This document shows, piece after piece, positions 29,144 through 32,034 of a DNA stretch of 32,034 nt. The position numbers and the translations under genes were made by a program. This stretch comes from Planctomycetota bacterium. Its GTDB lineage: Bacteria; Planctomycetota; UBA1135; GCA-002686595. Where the stretch lies: the NCBI GenBank assembly GCA_016872755.1, contig VGZE01000027.1, positions 1 to 32,034 on the forward strand, in the 5' to 3' direction. Position 1 is the first letter of the stretch, and every line of letters starts with the position of its first letter. Under the pieces are notes generated by a model. It worked only from the letters and a program-made list of their open reading frames with translations, was not told the origin of the DNA and made no database searches.

Positions 29144-30160
29144 ATGTCCGAACAGCTGCCCGCGACCACCAACCTGCCCGCCACGCCGCGCGAGGAGGGG
29201 AGCGTCGATACCGCCGGCATCGAGCGTCTCGACGTGACCGTCGTCGTGCCGGTGCAGAGCCCGGAGGCGGAGATCGAGGACGTGGCGGAGGCCCTGTCGG
29301 CCGAGCTCGAGCACAGCGGCAAGAGCTACGAGATCCTGTACGTGTTCGACGGCGTGACCGGTGCGGCCTGGAAGAGCGCGCAGGCGCTGCTCAAGCGCTC
29401 CGGCTCGCGCGTGCGAACGATCAGTTTCAAGAACGCCTTCGGCGAATCGGTTTGCCTGTCGGCGGCGGTCGAGCGCGCGCGCGGACGCTACATCGTGACC
29501 TCGCCGCAGTACGTGCAGGTCGATCCGCACGAACTGCGCGCGATGCTGAGCGCACTCGACGCCGGCGCCGACTTCGTGACTCCCTGGCGGCACCCGCGCG
29601 TCGACCCGCTGCTCAACCAGCTCCAATCGACGATCTTCAACGCGCTGATCCGGCTGATCATCCGCGGCCCCTTCCACGACCTCAATTGCTACTTCCGCGC
29701 GATCCGGCGCGAGGTGCTCGAGGACGTCGCGATCTACGGCGACATGTACCGGTTCCTGCCGGTGATCGCGTTCCGCCAGGGCTACAAGATCCAGGAGGTC
29801 AAGGTCCGCCACCTGAAGGAGTGGGGGGCGGCCGGCTTCTTCGGTCTGGGCGTCTACGCGCGCCGCGCGCTCGACGTGTTGGCCGTGATGTTCCTGACCA
29901 AGTTCACGCTCAAGCCGCTGCGCTTCTTCGGCACCGTCGGCGGGTTGTTCGTGCTGTCCGGGCTCGCCGTCGGCGCCTTCCTGGCCTGGCGCAAGTATTG
30001 GCACCACGAGCCGGTGGCGGATCAGCCGTTGTTCTTCGTCGGTGTGATGCTGTGCGTGCTGGGCGTGCAGATCGTCGGGTTCGGCCTGGTCGGCGAGATC
30101 ATCATCTTCAGCCAGGCTCGCAACCTGCGCGAGTACCGCGTCGAGCGGATCTGGGAATGA
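29144..30160 (+). CDS. GT2-like membrane protein lacking catalytic motifs (likely inactive paralogue)
   Basis: The 338-residue protein aligns along its length with the upstream GT2 enzyme, including VVVPVQSPEAEIED, HDLNCYFRAIRREVLEDV and two C-terminal membrane helices (about 258-280 and 295-325). The catalytic sites are gone: the DDRSTDG motif reads FDGVTGA, and the metal-binding Asp98 and Asp100 of the partner are replaced by Pro121 and Tyr123 (TSPQYVQVDP). The scaffold is otherwise intact, which suggests a pseudo-glycosyltransferase kept for a structural or regulatory job, for instance as partner of the active enzyme. It has an extra 28-residue polar N-terminus. Its stop overlaps the FemAB start (ATGA). 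Confidence 0.88.
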   Translation: MSEQLPATTNLPATPREEGSVDTAGIERLDVTVVVPVQSPEAEIEDVAEALSAELEHSGKSYEILYVFDGVTGAAWKSAQALLKRSGSRVRTISFKNAFGESVCLSAAVERARGRYIVTSPQYVQVDPHELRAMLSALDAGADFVTPWRHPRVDPLLNQLQSTIFNALIRLIIRGPFHDLNCYFRAIRREVLEDVAIYGDMYRFLPVIAFRQGYKIQEVKVRHLKEWGAAGFFGLGVYARRALDVLAVMFLTKFTLKPLRFFGTVGGLFVLSGLAVGAFLAWRKYWHHEPVADQPLFFVGVMLCVLGVQIVGFGLVGEIIIFSQARNLREYRVERIWE

Positions 30161-31203
30161 GCGCGGCCGGCCTGCACGTCCGCGCCGCGCAGGCGGTCGA
30201 CGACGCGGCGCGCGATGCCTTCGTGCTCGCGCATCCGCACGGCACCTTCTTCCACTTGGCGCGCTGGCGCGACGCGATCCGCGCGATCTTCGGACACGCT
30301 TCGGCGGACCTGATCGCCGAGCGCGACGGCCGCATCGCCGGCGTGCTGCCGCTGATGCGGACGCCGACGCTGGGCGGACGCCAGAACCTGATCTCGATGC
30401 CCTACGCGGTCTACGGCGGCCCGCTGGCCGCCGACAGCCTGGCCGATCAGGCGCTGGTCGAGGCGGCCGTGGCGCTCGCGGACCGCGAGCGCGTCGGGCA
30501 CCTGGAGCTGCGCTACCTGAACGACCCCGGACCGGACCTGGCCGGTTCGTCGCTGTATTGGACCTTCCGGCGCGAATTGCCGGCGCGTCCGGAAGAGGTG
30601 CTGGCACGCATGCCGAAGAAGGCGCGCGCCGAAGCGCGCAAGGCGCGCGAGAAGCACGGGCTCGAGCTCTCCGAGGGGCGCTGGTACGTCGATGACCTGC
30701 AGCGGCTGTTCATGGCGAACAAGCACAAGCTCGGCTCCCCGGGCATGCCGCCCCACTACTTCGCGCGCCTGAGCGAGTTGCTGGGCGACGCGGTCAGCGT
30801 GCACCTCGTGCGCCGCGCCAACGTGCCGCTGTCGGCGGTGATGTCGTTCCGCTTTCGCGACGAGCTCTACGCCTACTACTCGGGCACGCGCGACGGCGCG
30901 GACCGCGATTTCAGCGCCAGCAACTACATGTACCTCGCGCTGCAGGAGTGGGCGGTGCGCCACGGCTTCAAGCTGTTCGATTTCGGCCGCAGCCGGCGCG
31001 ACTCCGGCGCGTTCGCGTTCAAGGAACACCAGGGCTTCACGCCGGCGCCGCTGCACTACCGCTACCACCTGGTACGCGATCGGCGCCTGCCGTCGTTCAA
31101 TCCGAGCAATCCCAAGACGCAGGTGTTGCGCGATGCGTGGTCGAAGATGCCGGAAAGCCTCGCCGCCGTGCTGTCGGCGCCGCTGTCCCGCTACCTGCCC
31201 TGA
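30157..31203 (+). CDS. FemAB-family protein, XrtA/PEP-CTERM system type
   Basis: This 348-residue protein has the GNAT-like FemAB (acetyltransferase_6) fold and is predicted to transfer an acyl or aminoacyl group to a glycan or lipid-linked precursor. It begins with the ATG at 30157 overlapping the preceding stop. I recognise the fold from HPHGTFFHLARWRDAI, MPYAVYGGPLA, the basic PKKARAEARKAREKHGLEL, and the C-terminal VMSFRFRDELYAYYSGTRD. The string FDFGRSRRDSGAFAFKEHQGF with PAPLHYRYHLV is diagnostic for the exosortase-associated subfamily. Classical FemAB uses aminoacyl-tRNA; the donor of this subfamily is not established to my knowledge. It is the last gene of this run before a 71-base gap. 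Confidence 0.9.
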   Translation: MSAAGLHVRAAQAVDDAARDAFVLAHPHGTFFHLARWRDAIRAIFGHASADLIAERDGRIAGVLPLMRTPTLGGRQNLISMPYAVYGGPLAADSLADQALVEAAVALADRERVGHLELRYLNDPGPDLAGSSLYWTFRRELPARPEEVLARMPKKARAEARKAREKHGLELSEGRWYVDDLQRLFMANKHKLGSPGMPPHYFARLSELLGDAVSVHLVRRANVPLSAVMSFRFRDELYAYYSGTRDGADRDFSASNYMYLALQEWAVRHGFKLFDFGRSRRDSGAFAFKEHQGFTPAPLHYRYHLVRDRRLPSFNPSNPKTQVLRDAWSKMPESLAAVLSAPLSRYLP

Positions 31204-31259
31204 GCGAGACGGCCGTAGCGTCGCGTACCCGCAGCAGCGGCCCCGGGCTCCGTACCGTG

Positions 31260-31268
31260 GGATAGAAT
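31260..31268 (+). promoter_or_regulatory. Candidate promoter -10 element directly before the S8 protease start
   Basis: GGATAGAAT repeats the nine bases seen upstream of rmlA. The hexamer TAGAAT (31263-31268) ends six bases before the ATG at 31275, so transcription starting at normal distance would begin at or beside the start codon, giving a leaderless mRNA. No clear -35 element is seen. Confidence 0.35.
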
Positions 31269-31274
31269 CGCAGC

Positions 31275-32034
31275 ATGCTTGCGGCGCTGGCAGTGTGCTC
31301 GGGCCTGGGAATTTCCTTCCCGGCTGATCTGGTAGCCGTGCGAGGAGGCGTAGCGGGGCCGCAGGCCCGGCCGCTGCCCTTGCCGGGCTGGCGCCTGGAG
31401 CCGGCTGCTCCGGAAGGGCTGGCGGACTGGCGCGCACAGGGCGCCTTCGTCGCACCGCTGCGCGGGACGGAACTGCCGGGCGGTTGGAGTGCCGCGACCG
31501 CCGACCTGCTGCTGCTGGCGCACCCCGGACAAACCGAGCGGGCCGCCGAGCGCGTGCGCGCGCGCCTGCCCGAGGCTGAGCTGGAGCTGGGTTTCGGCGG
31601 ACTCGCGCAAGCGCTGCGCGTGTGCGGCGCCGCCCGCGATGGTTGGCAGTCGGAGGCGCTGGCCGCGGAGCTGTCGAACTGGTCCGAACTCGCGCTCGCA
31701 TTGCCGGATCGATTGGTCAGCGGACGCGCCTGTGCGGCGCCGCAGGATCCGCTCTTCGAGGCGGCCTGGCACCGCCACAACCACGGTCAGGCGGGCGGCG
31801 TGAGCGGAATCGACGTCGATGCGCTCCATGCGCTCGGCCTGGGCGGAGGGGACGCGACCAGCAAGGTGCTCGTGCTCGACGACGGCGTGCAGCTCGACCA
31901 CCCCGATCTGCCGCACGTCGTGGGCGCCGACTTCACCGGCCAGGGCGGTGCCGGCGCTCCCGTCGAGGCTTGCGACAGGCACGGCACGGCCATGGCCGGT
32001 CTGATCAGCGCCAGTGTCGACAACGGCCTCGGCT
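31275..32034 (+). CDS. Kexin/subtilisin-like S8 serine protease, N-terminal part (runs off window)
   Basis: The frame is open from ATG 31275 to the window end (253 residues visible), so the 3' end is missing. A TAG in frame at 31263 shows that no earlier ATG exists. The first 20 residues are mildly hydrophobic, a weak signal peptide. A pro-region follows to about 155, then DPLFEAAWHRHNHGQAGG, typical of the entry to convertase-type S8 domains. The catalytic Asp is in VLVLDDGVQLDHPDL (Asp202), and the catalytic His is in DRHGTAMAGLIS (His236). The serine lies beyond the window. Whether it has a P-domain or a C-terminal sorting signal cannot be seen. It may be a secreted protease unrelated to the polysaccharide genes, or a processing enzyme for surface proteins. 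Confidence 0.88.
   Translation, partial: MLAALAVCSGLGISFPADLVAVRGGVAGPQARPLPLPGWRLEPAAPEGLADWRAQGAFVAPLRGTELPGGWSAATADLLLLAHPGQTERAAERVRARLPEAELELGFGGLAQALRVCGAARDGWQSEALAAELSNWSELALALPDRLVSGRACAAPQDPLFEAAWHRHNHGQAGGVSGIDVDALHALGLGGGDATSKVLVLDDGVQLDHPDLPHVVGADFTGQGGAGAPVEACDRHGTAMAGLISASVDNGLG

Overview
The window is a GC-rich, densely coding bacterial chromosome segment with no rRNA, tRNA, CRISPR array or insertion sequence that I can see. The best lineage guess is Planctomycetota. The main reason is an ECF sigma factor next to a Ser/Thr kinase with a membrane segment and a C-terminal formylglycine-generating-enzyme-like (FGE-like) domain, with a DWG in place of the kinase DFG motif. GC-rich shadow ORFs and rare Shine-Dalgarno sites fit but do not prove it. 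Other GC-rich phyla with exosortase-type polysaccharide loci remain possible.

Layout. (1) 1-1699: the end of accB and all of accC (acetyl-CoA carboxylase). (2) 1699-6522, same strand and tightly packed: a proline-rich lipoprotein, UDP-glucuronate decarboxylase, glmS and UDP-glucuronate 4-epimerase. (3) 6536-10332, opposite strand: an ECF sigma factor, a kinase/FGE-like membrane protein and a small ankyrin protein, probably one regulatory operon. The sigma factor seems to carry a frameshift near its N-terminus. (4) 10624-13327: rmlA, rmlD and rmlB for dTDP-rhamnose, without rmlC. (5) 13452-22453: a polysaccharide assembly operon with an export lipoprotein, a Wzz-like chain-length protein, an exosortase-A-type O-ligase, an asparagine-synthase-like amidotransferase, two GT4 glycosyltransferases and an XrtA-type polysaccharide deacetylase. 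(6) 22462-28063, opposite strand: a sigma-54 activator with a degenerate receiver domain and a 1369-residue membrane-anchored TPR protein, in the positions where PrsR and PrsT sit in PEP-CTERM/XrtA loci. (7) 28170-31203: two tandem GT2-like membrane proteins, the second lacking catalytic motifs, then a FemAB protein of the XrtA type. (8) 31275 to the window end: the start of a kexin/subtilisin-like S8 protease.

Working together: UXS, the epimerase, GlmS and Rml enzymes supply UDP-xylose, UDP-galacturonate, glucosamine-6-phosphate and dTDP-rhamnose precursors. The GT4 and GT2 proteins build the glycan, the amidotransferase, deacetylase and FemAB modify it, and the O-ligase, Wzz-like and export proteins polymerise, ligate and export it. 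The sigma-54 activator and ECF/kinase module are candidate regulators. The accessory set is that of exosortase A (PEP-CTERM) loci, yet no exosortase or PEP-CTERM substrate is in the window.
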